A stretch of DNA of 64,000 bases, from the NCBI RefSeq assembly GCF_024127895.1, contig NZ_JAMYBK010000001.1, positions 124,001 through 188,000 on the forward strand, given 5' to 3'. The notes below the pieces were generated by a model, which worked only from the letters and a program-made list of their open reading frames with translations, ran no database searches and had not been told where the DNA came from. The DNA is from Pseudomonas guariconensis (GTDB lineage Bacteria > Pseudomonadota > Gammaproteobacteria > Pseudomonadales > Pseudomonadaceae). The position numbers and the translations under genes were made by a program. Position 1 is the first letter of the stretch. Every line of letters starts with the position of its first letter. This document shows positions 26,937 through 36,377 of the stretch, in pieces.

Positions 26937-28094
26937 TCAGGCGCCGACTGCCTCCGCCGGCGAGACGATGCTGGTCTTGCCCCCGCGCGAACGCCCCGAG
27001 CTCAGGTACGCCGCGATGGACTCCTGGGTCACCTCGCCAAGGAACACCTGCTCGGCATCCAGCACCGGCAACCAGGCGCGGTTGTACTCGTACATCCGCG
27101 ATAGCAGGATGCGCAGGTGCTCGTCATGGGATGCAGTGGCGTTGAACGGGCGCAGGAAGTCGCCGCAGGTTCCCTGTTGACGGTGCATGTCGCGACGGCG
27201 CACGTAGCCGAGCGCCTTGTTCGCCGCGTCGGTGACCACCACGTAGCGACGGTCGTGCTCGTCGAGCAGTTCCAGGGCATCGTTCACCGGCGTTTGCGGG
27301 CTGACCGAGGGTGCGTTGTCCGCCGCGTCCTCGGCACGCACCAGCAACAGGCGCTTGAGGGTGCTGTCCTGGCCGACGAAGTCGCTGACGAAATCGTCTA
27401 CCGGGTGGGCCAGCAGGGTATCCGGGTGGTCGAGCTGGAGCAGCTTGCCGGCACGGAAGATGGCGATCTTGTCGCCCAGCTTGATGGCCTCGTCGATGTC
27501 GTGGCTGACCATGATCACGGTCTTGTTCAGCGCCCGCTGCATCTCGAAGAATTCGTTCTGGATCATCTCCCGGTTGATCGGGTCGACCGCGCCGAACGGC
27601 TCGTCCATCAACAGCACCGGTGCTTCGGCGGCCAGGGCGCGGATCACGCCGATGCGCTGCTGCTGGCCACCGGACAGCTCGCGTGGGTAGCGCTGTAGGT
27701 AATGCTTGGGTTCGAGCTTGATCATGTTCATCAGCTCGCGGGCGCGCTCGTGGCACTTGTGCTTGTCCCAGCCGAGCAGGCGCGGGACCACGGTGATGTT
27801 CTCCTCGATGGTCATGTTGGGGAACAGGCCGATCTGCTGGATCACGTAGCCGATATGGCGGCGCAGGGTCACCTCGTCCATGGCGCTGGTGTCTTCGCCA
27901 TTGATGAACACCTGGCCGGAGGTCGGGGTGATCAGGCGGTTGATCATCTTCAGGGTGGTGCTCTTGCCGCAGCCCGAAGGGCCGAGGAAGACGCAGATCT
28001 CGCCTTCGTTGACGGTGAGGCTTACCGAGTCGACGGCTTTGACGTCCTTGCCGTTGACGTTGAAGGTCTTGCTGAGGTTCTTCAGTTCGATCAT
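26937..28094 (-). CDS. Quaternary-amine ABC transporter ATP-binding protein (OpuCA/YehX/OsmV type)
   Basis: A 385-residue ATPase. Walker A is GPSGCGKST at residues 38-46, with signature LSGGQQQR, Walker B VLLMDEPFGAVD and the switch histidine in MVSHDIDEA. After about residue 240 come two CBS motifs (VNDALELLDEHDRRYVVVTD and the block around LRILLSRMYEYNRAWLPVLD). In OpuA/OpuC relatives such motifs sense ionic strength or cyclic dinucleotides. It energises uptake of glycine betaine, choline or similar compounds. It overlaps the upstream permease gene by 4 bases and is last in a permease-binding protein-permease-ATPase operon. Confidence 0.92.
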   Translation of the reverse strand: MIELKNLSKTFNVNGKDVKAVDSVSLTVNEGEICVFLGPSGCGKSTTLKMINRLITPTSGQVFINGEDTSAMDEVTLRRHIGYVIQQIGLFPNMTIEENITVVPRLLGWDKHKCHERARELMNMIKLEPKHYLQRYPRELSGGQQQRIGVIRALAAEAPVLLMDEPFGAVDPINREMIQNEFFEMQRALNKTVIMVSHDIDEAIKLGDKIAIFRAGKLLQLDHPDTLLAHPVDDFVSDFVGQDSTLKRLLLVRAEDAADNAPSVSPQTPVNDALELLDEHDRRYVVVTDAANKALGYVRRRDMHRQQGTCGDFLRPFNATASHDEHLRILLSRMYEYNRAWLPVLDAEQVFLGEVTQESIAAYLSSGRSRGGKTSIVSPAEAVGA

Positions 28095-28744
28095 GGGCGC
28101 AGTCCTTCCGGAGTCAGGGCACGTTGCAGGGTTTGCAGAATCAGGTCGGCGATGATCGCCAGGAGGCTGACCAGCACGGCGCCGACCAGCAGCATGGACA
28201 TGTCGCTGCGGCTGATGGAGGTGAGGATGAGCACACCCAGGCCGCCGGCACCGATGGTCGCGGCGATGGTCATGACGCCGATGTTCATGACCACGGCGGT
28301 GCGCACGCCGGCGAGGATCACCGGCACGGCGATGGGCAGCTCGACCATGCGCAGGCGCTGGCCGAAGGTCATGCCGATACCGCGCGCGGCCTCACGGATG
28401 CCGGGTTCGACATTGGTCAGGGCGAGGTAGGTGTTGCGCAGGATCGGCAGCAGGGAATACAGGAACACCGCAGTGATCGCCGGCAGCGGCCCCAGGCCCT
28501 GGCCGAACTTGGAATAGAACGGCAGCAGCAGGCCGAACAGGGCGATCGACGGTATGGTCAGCAGGACCGTGGCCGCAGCCTGCACGGGGCCGGCGACGGC
28601 GGGGAAACGGGTCATCAGGATGCCCAGCGGCACACCGAAGAGAATCGCCAGGCCCACGGCGATACCGACCAGGGCGATGTGCTGCCAGGTCAGTTGCACG
28701 ACCTGGGCCCAGTCCAGGTGGACGAAGGTGTCGAGCAGGTTCAT
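28091..28744 (-). CDS. Quaternary-amine ABC transporter permease (OpuCB/YehW type)
   Basis: A 217-residue inner-membrane permease with about five to six hydrophobic helices. The BPD_transp_1 coupling motif region is EAARGIGMTFGQRLRMVELP, whose EAA loop contacts the ATPase. It overlaps the binding-protein gene upstream and the ATPase gene downstream by 4 bases each, so the three subunits are translationally coupled. It pairs with the second permease at 29669-30379. Confidence 0.92.
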   Translation of the reverse strand: MNLLDTFVHLDWAQVVQLTWQHIALVGIAVGLAILFGVPLGILMTRFPAVAGPVQAAATVLLTIPSIALFGLLLPFYSKFGQGLGPLPAITAVFLYSLLPILRNTYLALTNVEPGIREAARGIGMTFGQRLRMVELPIAVPVILAGVRTAVVMNIGVMTIAATIGAGGLGVLILTSISRSDMSMLLVGAVLVSLLAIIADLILQTLQRALTPEGLRP

Positions 28745-29652
28745 GGCTGTACCTCGCTGAAGGGATGCTGGCGCAGGAACTCGGCGGCCACGGTGGTCGG
28801 GCTCTGGTGCTCGACATCGACCTTGGCGTTGAGCTGGCGCATGGTCTCGTCGTCGAGCGTTTCGGCCAGGGGCTTGAGCAGCGCGGCCAGCTGTGGATTG
28901 GCGTCGAGGACCTGTTTGCGCACCACGGGGGCGGCGGTGTAGTCGGGGAAGTAGTGCTTGTCGTCTTCCAGCAGCTTGAGGTCGAAGGCGCTCAGGCGAC
29001 CGTCGGTGGTGTACACCAGGCCGGCGAATACCTGGTCGTTGCGCAGGGCGGTATAGACCAGGCCCGCGTCCATCTGGCGGATGTTGGCGCGGCCGACCTG
29101 CAGGTCGTACATCGCCTTCAGGCCTTCCAGGCCGTCGGGGCGGTTGGCGAACTCGGTGTCCAGGGCCACCAGGTGCTTGCGTGCCTTTTCATCGCGCAGC
29201 ACCTGGTTGAGCTGGCTGATGGTCGCGACCTGCGGGTAGGCCTCGGCGACCTTGCGCGGCAGGGCCAGGGCGTAGGTGTTGCTGAACCTCGAGGGCGTCA
29301 GCCAGACCAGGCCCTTCTGCGCATCCAGCGCCTTGACCCTGGCATAGGTGGCCTCGGCGCTGGGCATGCGCTCGTCGATGTGGTTGTAGGACACCAGCGA
29401 GACACCGGTGTACTCCCACATCAGGTCGAGCTGGCCGGTCTCCTGAGCCTGGCGGGCGAGGTTGCTGCCAAGGCCTGCGGTGACGCGCACGTCGAAGCCA
29501 TTGGCACGCAGGTACTGTGCGGTGATCTCGGCGAGTACGGTCTGTTCGGTGAAGACCCGGGCGCCGATCCGCACCAGTGGTTTCTGCGCTGCTTGGGCAA
29601 ATCCTGCGAACAGCAGGGCCGCGCCCAGCAGCAAGGCGATTCTTTTCTTCAT
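28741..29652 (-). CDS. Quaternary-amine ABC transporter substrate-binding protein (OpuCC/YehZ/OsmX type)
   Basis: A 303-residue periplasmic binding protein of the OpuAC family. The signal peptide MKKRIALLLGAALLFAGFAQA is followed by mature AQKPLVRIGARVFTEQ. Family blocks are EYTGVSLVSYNHID, ALDAQKGLVWL and NQVFAGLVY-like segments. I chose the ATG at 29652, which begins the signal peptide, over a further in-frame start at 29682. It lies 16 bases after the upstream permease and overlaps the downstream one. The ligand, probably a betaine or choline-like osmolyte, is inferred from the family. Confidence 0.91.
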   Translation of the reverse strand: MKKRIALLLGAALLFAGFAQAAQKPLVRIGARVFTEQTVLAEITAQYLRANGFDVRVTAGLGSNLARQAQETGQLDLMWEYTGVSLVSYNHIDERMPSAEATYARVKALDAQKGLVWLTPSRFSNTYALALPRKVAEAYPQVATISQLNQVLRDEKARKHLVALDTEFANRPDGLEGLKAMYDLQVGRANIRQMDAGLVYTALRNDQVFAGLVYTTDGRLSAFDLKLLEDDKHYFPDYTAAPVVRKQVLDANPQLAALLKPLAETLDDETMRQLNAKVDVEHQSPTTVAAEFLRQHPFSEVQP

Positions 29653-29668
29653 GCAGTCCCTCTTCTTG

Positions 29669-30379
29669 TCAGGCCAGGCCACGTTCCAGCCAGCGCTTGC
29701 TGGAGAAGCTCACCAAGGCGTCGAGCAGCAGCGCCAGCAGCGCCGTGCAGGCCGCGCCCAGCAGCAGTTGTGGCTGGTTGTTCAGGGCGATGCCGGGGAA
29801 GATCAGGCTGCCCAGGCTGTTGGCACCGATCAAAAACGCCAGTGGCGCTGTACCCACGTTCAACGCCAGGGCCACGCGCACCCCGCCGACGATGATCGGC
29901 ACGGCGTTGGGCAGTTCCACCTGCCAGAGCTGCTGGCGCGGGGTCATGCCGATGCCGGTGGCGGCTTCCTTGAGCGAGGCGGGCACGTTCTTCAGGCCTT
30001 CGTAGGTATTGCGCACGATGGGCAGCAGGGAGGCGAGGAACAGGGCGAAGATCGCCGGGCCTGCGCCGATGCCCAGGACACTCAGGGCGATGGCCAGAAC
30101 GGCCAGGGGAGGGATGGTATTGCCAACGTTGAACAACTGCATGAAGCGCTCGGCCTTGTCGACCCGGTGCGGTCGACTCAAGGCAATGCCGGCGGGGATG
30201 CCCACGGCCAACGCCGCCGCCATCGAAGCCAGCACCAGGACCAGGTGCGCTTGCAGGTAGAAACCAAGATCGTCGCGGTAGCGCGCGATCGTGTCGATGC
30301 CGATCCAGTGGACCAGCAGGGCCAGGATGACGAGCACGGCGGCCCATCCCAACAGCCCTTTTCCGTAGCGTGCAGCCAC
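29669..30379 (-). CDS. Quaternary-amine ABC transporter permease (YehY/OsmY-permease type)
   Basis: A 236-residue permease, first gene of the operon. The EAA-type loop is EAATGIGMTPRQQLWQVELP; helices begin at LLGWAAVLVILALLVHW and continue through the protein. I chose the GTG at 30379 because AAAGGAG lies 7 bases upstream on the minus strand. The open frame continues upstream to 30493 without a ribosome-binding site. A 400-base gap with a dyad and a small ORF precedes it. Confidence 0.9.
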   Translation of the reverse strand: MAARYGKGLLGWAAVLVILALLVHWIGIDTIARYRDDLGFYLQAHLVLVLASMAAALAVGIPAGIALSRPHRVDKAERFMQLFNVGNTIPPLAVLAIALSVLGIGAGPAIFALFLASLLPIVRNTYEGLKNVPASLKEAATGIGMTPRQQLWQVELPNAVPIIVGGVRVALALNVGTAPLAFLIGANSLGSLIFPGIALNNQPQLLLGAACTALLALLLDALVSFSSKRWLERGLA

Positions 30380-30779
30380 AGGCGGACTCCTTTGTGTAGT
30401 CGGCGAGCACACCCCGTGGCGGCCGGCCATTCCTGGCGGCGGGCAGTGTGGTCGCGAGTAGCAGCGTGGTGCCCAGCAGAGCTGTGCGGTCACGCCATGA
30501 GCCGAACCCCGTCGGGCCCGAAATGCAGGTGTTTCCAGCCCTGAACCGAGGCGGGTTGCAGGGGAGTGGACGTCTCCGTGGGGGTAAAGGTTCCCATCTG
30601 AAGCGGCATTTGGCCAGCGTTAATCACTGGCGAGTAGGAAATTTCACGCGAAAAAACAGCGTGGATATTACTTGTGGACGTTGAATCACCTGCTTTTCGA
30701 GCACATCCCTATCTCTCCATGGTCATTCGAAAATTTTCCGAGTAATCCCTTGAAGGAATATTCTCTTGGAGGTATTTTT
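30380..30779. other. 400-base intergenic region between the ABC operon and the toxin gene
   Basis: This stretch between divergent transcription units holds a possible 35-codon ORF on the minus strand (30490-30597) and a dyad GCCAG-N9-CTGGC at 30613-30631. A palindrome GAATATTC (30756-30763) lies just before the toxin ribosome-binding site. From about 30640 the base composition is clearly more AT-rich than the genome around it. No clear -35/-10 pair could be fixed. Confidence 0.6.
30490..30597 (-). CDS. Possible small ORF upstream of the quaternary-amine transporter operon
   Basis: A 35-codon ORF (begins MGTFTPTETS, ends HFGPDGVRLMA) lies 110 bases upstream of the first permease gene. Third codon positions are mostly G or C, as in real genes here, but no good ribosome-binding site precedes the ATG. 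I do not recognise a family. It could be a leader peptide or chance. Confidence 0.25.
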   Translation of the reverse strand: MGTFTPTETSTPLQPASVQGWKHLHFGPDGVRLMA

Positions 30780-31124
30780 TTGTGGTCTATAGGGATGTGT
30801 CTGGAGTTCATGACCGAGTTCGAAAGGTTGGCAGAGGCGGTTCAGGATGAACTGCTGGCTCAGCTTCACCTGCTCGAACGCTGGGGCCCTGCGTTGGGAC
30901 GCTCTCGCGTAGATACGCTCAAAGGCTCAAGGCATTCGAATATGAAAGAGTTGCGCTTCAATGCTGATGGTGGTGTATGGCGAGTGGCGTTCGCCTTCGA
31001 TCGTTCTCGTTGTGCGCTTCTGTTGGTGGCTGGCGATAAGGCGGGCATCAATGAACGCAGGTTCTACAGGCACCTGATCGACCGTGCCGATGAGCGGTTC
31101 GATCGGCACCTGTCCAGAGGTTGA
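30780..31124 (+). CDS. Type II toxin, HigB/RelE superfamily (Gp49-like)
   Basis: A 114-residue member of the phage Gp49-like (PF05973-type) branch of RelE/HigB mRNA-interferase toxins. Family blocks visible are VDTLKGSRHSNMKELRF, VWRVAFAFDRSRCALLLVAGDKAG and ERRFYRHLIDRADERF. The start appears to be TTG at 30780: GGAGG at 30768-30772 stands 7 bases before it, and the encoded start (M)WSIGMCLEF fits the usual MW-x-V/I opening of the family. The next ATG at 30798 has no such site. An Xre-type antitoxin gene follows after 4 bases. The pair is AT-richer than its neighbours, which suggests acquisition. Confidence 0.85.
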   Translation: MWSIGMCLEFMTEFERLAEAVQDELLAQLHLLERWGPALGRSRVDTLKGSRHSNMKELRFNADGGVWRVAFAFDRSRCALLLVAGDKAGINERRFYRHLIDRADERFDRHLSRG

Positions 31125-31128
31125 AAGC

Positions 31129-31458
31129 ATGTACAAGACACTTGATGACGTAATGAACGGCCTTTCACCTGAGCGCAGGGCGAGGGTGGAGGAGCGCGGT
31201 CGCGAATTGGTCCGTGAAGAAATGACGCTTCGAGCGCTGCGTAAACAGCTCCAGATCACCCAGGAGGATCTGGCTGAACGTCTCGACATCCGTCAAGGCA
31301 ATGTTTCGAAAGTCGAGAATCGCAGCGACATGCTGATATCTACTCTGCGTGGCTATGTGGAGGCCATGGGCGGCAGGCTGGAGCTGGTGGCCTACATGCC
31401 CGGTCGAGCACCCGTCACGATCGAAGGGTTCGCAGAGGATCCGATTTCTCGCAGCTAG
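31129..31458 (+). CDS. Type II antitoxin, HigA-like Xre-family regulator
   Basis: A 109-residue DNA-binding antitoxin. The N-terminal half (MYKTLDDVMNGLSPERRARVEERGRELV) is a helical region likely to bind the toxin. The C-terminal half holds an Xre helix-turn-helix (LQITQEDLAERLDIRQGNVSKVENR, about residues 42-66). It starts 4 bases after the toxin stop, so the gene order is toxin first, as in higBA systems. It should neutralise the toxin and repress the pair's promoter. Confidence 0.88.
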   Translation: MYKTLDDVMNGLSPERRARVEERGRELVREEMTLRALRKQLQITQEDLAERLDIRQGNVSKVENRSDMLISTLRGYVEAMGGRLELVAYMPGRAPVTIEGFAEDPISRS

Positions 31459-31499
31459 GGTGTCGAGGCCAAGGGGCGTCCGGTCTGGCGGCAGCTATT

Positions 31500-31528
31500 T
31501 TGGCCTGACGCCCGACTTCAGGTATGAT
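31500..31528 (+). promoter_or_regulatory. Candidate sigma70 promoter of prfC (TTGGCC-N17-TATGAT)
   Basis: TTGGCC at 31500-31505 and TATGAT at 31523-31528 are separated by exactly 17 bases, 37 bases upstream of the prfC ATG. This is the only strong pair between the antitoxin stop and prfC. Confidence 0.6.
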
Positions 31529-31564
31529 ACTGCCCCTTTTTGATCCCCAGTCAGGCGATTTCCC

Positions 31565-33148
<1,584 letters not shown>

Positions 33149-33154
33149 TTCAGC

Positions 33155-33379
33155 CTCAAGCTGCAAGCTGTTCACTTAAGTCTGATGTGACATCGATTGG
33201 GGCTGCCTTGCAGCCCTTCGCGGGCGAGCCCGCTCCCACAGGATCGTGCATTCCTTGAGGTTTGCAGCGTACTTGTGGGAGCGGGCTTGCCCGCGAAGGG
33301 CCGCAAGGCGGCCCCAATGGCTTAAGTGAACGGTATTAGACCGCAGGCACGCCTGTTTTCCCTTGCAGCTCGAAGCTTG
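33155..33379. repeat. Nested palindrome containing a REPIN between prfC and the PotF-like gene
   Basis: The centre (33195-33318) is a REPIN: ATTGGGGC and GCCCCAAT outer ends with two inverted REP cores (cttcgcgggcgagcccgctc near 33216 and gagcgggcttgcccgcgaag near 33279). Outside it is a perfect 11-bp inverted repeat GTTCACTTAAG (33170-33180) / CTTAAGTGAAC (33321-33331). Outside that are copies of the CAAGCTGCAAGCT repeat (33155-33170) and its rough inverse (33362-33379). Confidence 0.8.
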
Positions 33380-33396
33380 TCATTGGCCGGAGCTCG

Positions 33397-34476
33397 TCAG
33401 TGCCCCGCCTTGATGCTGGTCCAGAGGCGCGTCCTGATGCGGTCGATTTTCGCCGGCATGGCCTGCAGTGCATACAGCTTGCCCATCACTTCCTCGCTCG
33501 GGTAAATCATGCTGTTGCTCTTCATTGCTGAATCCACCAGCCCATCGGCCTTGAGGTTGCCGTTGGCGTACTGCACATGGTTACTGATATTGGCCATCAC
33601 CTCGGGTTGCAGTAGGTAGTTCATGTAGGCATATCCTGCCTTCTCGTCTGGCGCATCGGCCGGCATGGCGACCATGTCGAACCACATCGGCGCGCCTTCC
33701 TTCGGGATCGAATAGCCCACCTTCACGCCGTTCTTCGCTTCTTGCGCACGGTTCTTCGCCTGTAGCACATCGCCCGAAAAACCCACCACCACGCACACAT
33801 CGCCATTGGCCAGATCGCCTGTGTACTTGGAGGAGTGGAAGTAGCTGATGTACGGTCGCGCCTTCATCAGCAGCTCCTTGGCCTTGTCGTAGTCCTTCGG
33901 GTCCTGGCTGTGGTGCGGCAAGCCCAGGTAGTGCAGGGCGATTGGCAGCAGCTCTGGGCCATTGTCCAGCACTGCCACGCCACAGCTTTTGAGTTTGGAA
34001 ATGTACTCAGGCTTGAAGATCAAGTCCCAGGAGTCCACCGGGGCGTCGTCTCCGAGCACGGCCTTGACCTTGTCGATGTTGTAACCGATGCCGGTACTGC
34101 CCCACAGGTAGGGGAAACCGTACTGGTTGCCGGGGTCGTTGACCTCCAGCGCCTTGAGCAGCACCGGGTTTAGGTTGTGCCAGTTGGGCAACTGCGATTT
34201 GTCCAGCTTCTTCAGGGCCTTGCCCTGGATCTGCCGGGCCATGAAATGGTTGGAGGGGAATACCACGTCGTAGCCGGAGTTGCCGGTCATCAGCTTGCCA
34301 TCGAGGGTTTCGTTACTGTCGAAGACGTCGTAGGTCGGCACGATGCCAGTGGTTTGCTGGAAATGTTTCAGTGTGTCCGGGGCGATGTAGCTGGACCAGT
34401 TGTAGATCTTCACCGACTCAGTGGCATTGGCCACGCAGGCGACCAACATCAGGGGAGCGAAAATAATCGTGCGCAT
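33397..34476 (-). CDS. PotF/SpuD-family polyamine-type substrate-binding protein
   Basis: A 359-residue periplasmic binding protein. After a signal peptide (MRTIIFAPLMLVACVANA) the mature protein begins ESVKIYNWSSYIAPDTL, the hallmark opening of PotF/SpuD. Family blocks FDSNETLDGKL, YDVVFPSNHFMARQI, YLWGSTGIGYNIDKV and KEGAPMWFDMVAMP are present. No permease or ATPase gene is adjacent, so it is an orphan that must share a transporter elsewhere or serve as a sensor. It is the last gene of a minus-strand cluster with a cupin, a PuuB-like oxidase and an AraC regulator. The ligand is a polyamine or another amine by family; the exact one is unknown. Confidence 0.9.
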   Translation of the reverse strand: MRTIIFAPLMLVACVANATESVKIYNWSSYIAPDTLKHFQQTTGIVPTYDVFDSNETLDGKLMTGNSGYDVVFPSNHFMARQIQGKALKKLDKSQLPNWHNLNPVLLKALEVNDPGNQYGFPYLWGSTGIGYNIDKVKAVLGDDAPVDSWDLIFKPEYISKLKSCGVAVLDNGPELLPIALHYLGLPHHSQDPKDYDKAKELLMKARPYISYFHSSKYTGDLANGDVCVVVGFSGDVLQAKNRAQEAKNGVKVGYSIPKEGAPMWFDMVAMPADAPDEKAGYAYMNYLLQPEVMANISNHVQYANGNLKADGLVDSAMKSNSMIYPSEEVMGKLYALQAMPAKIDRIRTRLWTSIKAGH

Positions 34477-34532
34477 GTCCGGTTTACCTTGCTTTGTCTG
34501 TTGTTATCGAAGGGCGGCAGGCGATTGGCGGT

Positions 34533-34874
34533 TCAGAAAATCAGGACGTAGGTCTTGCGCACCGTTTCCTGGATGTCCCAGGTGCCGGTGCTGTTGGCCG
34601 GTAGCATCAGGGCATCTCCGGCTTCTATGTGCAGGGGCTCGCCACCATCGGGGGTGAAGGTGCAGCGGCCTTTGATGAAGTGGCAGAACTCCTGTTGCAC
34701 GATCTGCCGGCGCCAGCGCCCTGGGGTGCACGCCCAGATGCCCGTCTCGACGCCATCGCTACGCTCGACGCAGGTGACAGACGTCACGGCCACGGGCTCG
34801 CCGATGGGTGCCGCGACGGGGTTGGAGCTGCCTAGCTCCGTGCTGTCGGTGTGTTTGAAGTGGGTAATGCTCAT
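34533..34874 (-). CDS. Cupin-domain protein
   Basis: A 113-residue single-domain cupin (DUF861/EutQ-like: GIWACTPGRWRRQIVQQEFCHFIKGRCTF, then EPLHIEAGDALMLPANSTGTWDI). The barrel motif and the final VRKTYVLIF fit the family. I chose the ATG at 34874 (MSITHFKHTDS); the open frame upstream runs into the oxidoreductase gene. It lies between the PuuB-like gene (32 bases) and the PotF-like gene (56 bases), so it probably acts on, or binds, an intermediate of the same amine pathway. Its function is unknown. Confidence 0.85.
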   Translation of the reverse strand: MSITHFKHTDSTELGSSNPVAAPIGEPVAVTSVTCVERSDGVETGIWACTPGRWRRQIVQQEFCHFIKGRCTFTPDGGEPLHIEAGDALMLPANSTGTWDIQETVRKTYVLIF

Positions 34875-34906
34875 GACCGGTGGATCCTGTGTGAGGGGAA
34901 GGGGAG

Positions 34907-36313
34907 TCAGTGCATGAAGCTTTCCATGAAGTCCGCAAGCGAGCTGGCCAGGCGCCGCCTCCAGGGCGCATTGGCGGGGTTGGCGAGGGTCCGGTCCTCG
35001 TGGACGAAACTCTGGATGATCGCGTTGTAGCCCAGCCAGCGGCATGGCTCGGGCGGCCAGGTGGCCAGGCTCGACAATGGGCGGTTGTCGAGCACCCATG
35101 GTTGTGCGGTCAGTTCGTTGTGCTGGTCGAGGATCAGCGCGGCCAGCGTGCGGCCGCCGAGATTGGTGGCGCCAACCCCCTCGCCGCCATAGCCGCCTGA
35201 AAGGGCAACGCCGCGTTGGCGATCACAGAGCATGTGCGGACGGAAGCGTCGGGCCATGCCCAGGTTGCCGCCCCAGGAGTGGGTGATGCGTACATGTTTG
35301 AGCTGCGGGAACAACTCGCTGAACAGGTAGCGGCGTAGTTCTATTTCTGCCGGGTTCAGGTTGAAGTTGTCGCGCAGCCGGCCGCCGAAACGGTAGCCAC
35401 CGCGCGCGCCGAATACCAGGCGGTTGTCGGCGGTGCGCTGGCCGTAGGTGACCTGGCGGCTGTTCTCGCTGAAGGCTTGCCCTTGGGACAGGCCGATCTG
35501 TGCCCAGGTCGACTCGGGCAGTGGTTCGGTGGCCACAAGCAGGCTTTGCACCGGCAGTTGATGTTTACCCAGCGGTGGCAGGCTGGCCGCGTAACCCTCC
35601 ACGGCGGGCACCATCCACTGGCAACGAATGCGTGACAGGGGAGTACGCACTTGACCGGGCTGCCAGTCGATGGCTGGAGTGTTTTCGTAGATCGGCACAC
35701 CGAGGCTTTCCACGGCTCGGGCCAGGCCGCGCGCCAGCTTGGCCGGCTGGATGGTCGCGGTGTGCGGGCTGAAGATCGCGCCGTAGGCATTGCTCACCCG
35801 CAGTTGTGCATCCAGTTGATCGGGACGCAGCCAGCGATAATCGTGTTCGTTCATGCCTAGGCGATAGAGGCCGTCGAGGTAGGCGCGCAGGCTGCGTTCC
35901 TGTTCCGGATAGCGAGCGGCGCAATAGAGCACGCCACCCTTGCGGTAGTCGCAGTCGATGGCCTCGCGTTGCAGCACGGCGTGGACTTCGTCGGGAATGC
36001 CGTGCAGCAGGTCGATGCTGGCGCGGCGCTGTTGCGGCGACAGGGTGGCGAGCAGGCGATCTTCGCCAAGCAGGTTGCCCATCAGCCAGCCGCCATTGCG
36101 TCCCGAGGCGCCGAAGCCGGCGATCTTGGCTTCGATCACGGCGATGTTCAACTGCGGTGCCTGACGCTTGAGGTAGTAGGCGGTCCACAGGCCGGTGTAG
36201 CCGGCGCCGATGATGCACACATCCAGGTCGAGGTCCTGTTGCAATGCCGGGCGGGCGCTGAGTGGCTCGTCGAGCTGGTCCATCCAGAGGCTGATCGTGC
36301 GCCAGGGTTGCAT
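34907..36313 (-). CDS. FAD-dependent amine oxidoreductase, PuuB/OrdL (gamma-glutamylputrescine oxidase) type
   Basis: A 468-residue DAO-family flavoprotein. The FAD-binding motif is GAGYTG at residues 36-41 (DVCIIGAGYTGLW), followed by FGASGRNGGW. The C-terminal block GNLGMARRFRPHMLCDRQRG plus YGGEGVGATNLGG is typical of PuuB/OrdL oxidoreductases. I chose the ATG at 36313 (MQPWRTISLW), with GTGGAG about 9 bases upstream, over the GTG at 36328 that is part of that site. It should oxidise a secondary amine such as a gamma-glutamyl-polyamine. No glutamyl-polyamine synthetase is nearby, so the substrate is open. Confidence 0.88.
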   Translation of the reverse strand: MQPWRTISLWMDQLDEPLSARPALQQDLDLDVCIIGAGYTGLWTAYYLKRQAPQLNIAVIEAKIAGFGASGRNGGWLMGNLLGEDRLLATLSPQQRRASIDLLHGIPDEVHAVLQREAIDCDYRKGGVLYCAARYPEQERSLRAYLDGLYRLGMNEHDYRWLRPDQLDAQLRVSNAYGAIFSPHTATIQPAKLARGLARAVESLGVPIYENTPAIDWQPGQVRTPLSRIRCQWMVPAVEGYAASLPPLGKHQLPVQSLLVATEPLPESTWAQIGLSQGQAFSENSRQVTYGQRTADNRLVFGARGGYRFGGRLRDNFNLNPAEIELRRYLFSELFPQLKHVRITHSWGGNLGMARRFRPHMLCDRQRGVALSGGYGGEGVGATNLGGRTLAALILDQHNELTAQPWVLDNRPLSSLATWPPEPCRWLGYNAIIQSFVHEDRTLANPANAPWRRRLASSLADFMESFMH

Positions 36314-36377
36314 CAGGTTCGGCTCCACATCGATGAAGGTCTGTGGGCGATCCTAGTGTCATGCGGTGGGGGCTGTC

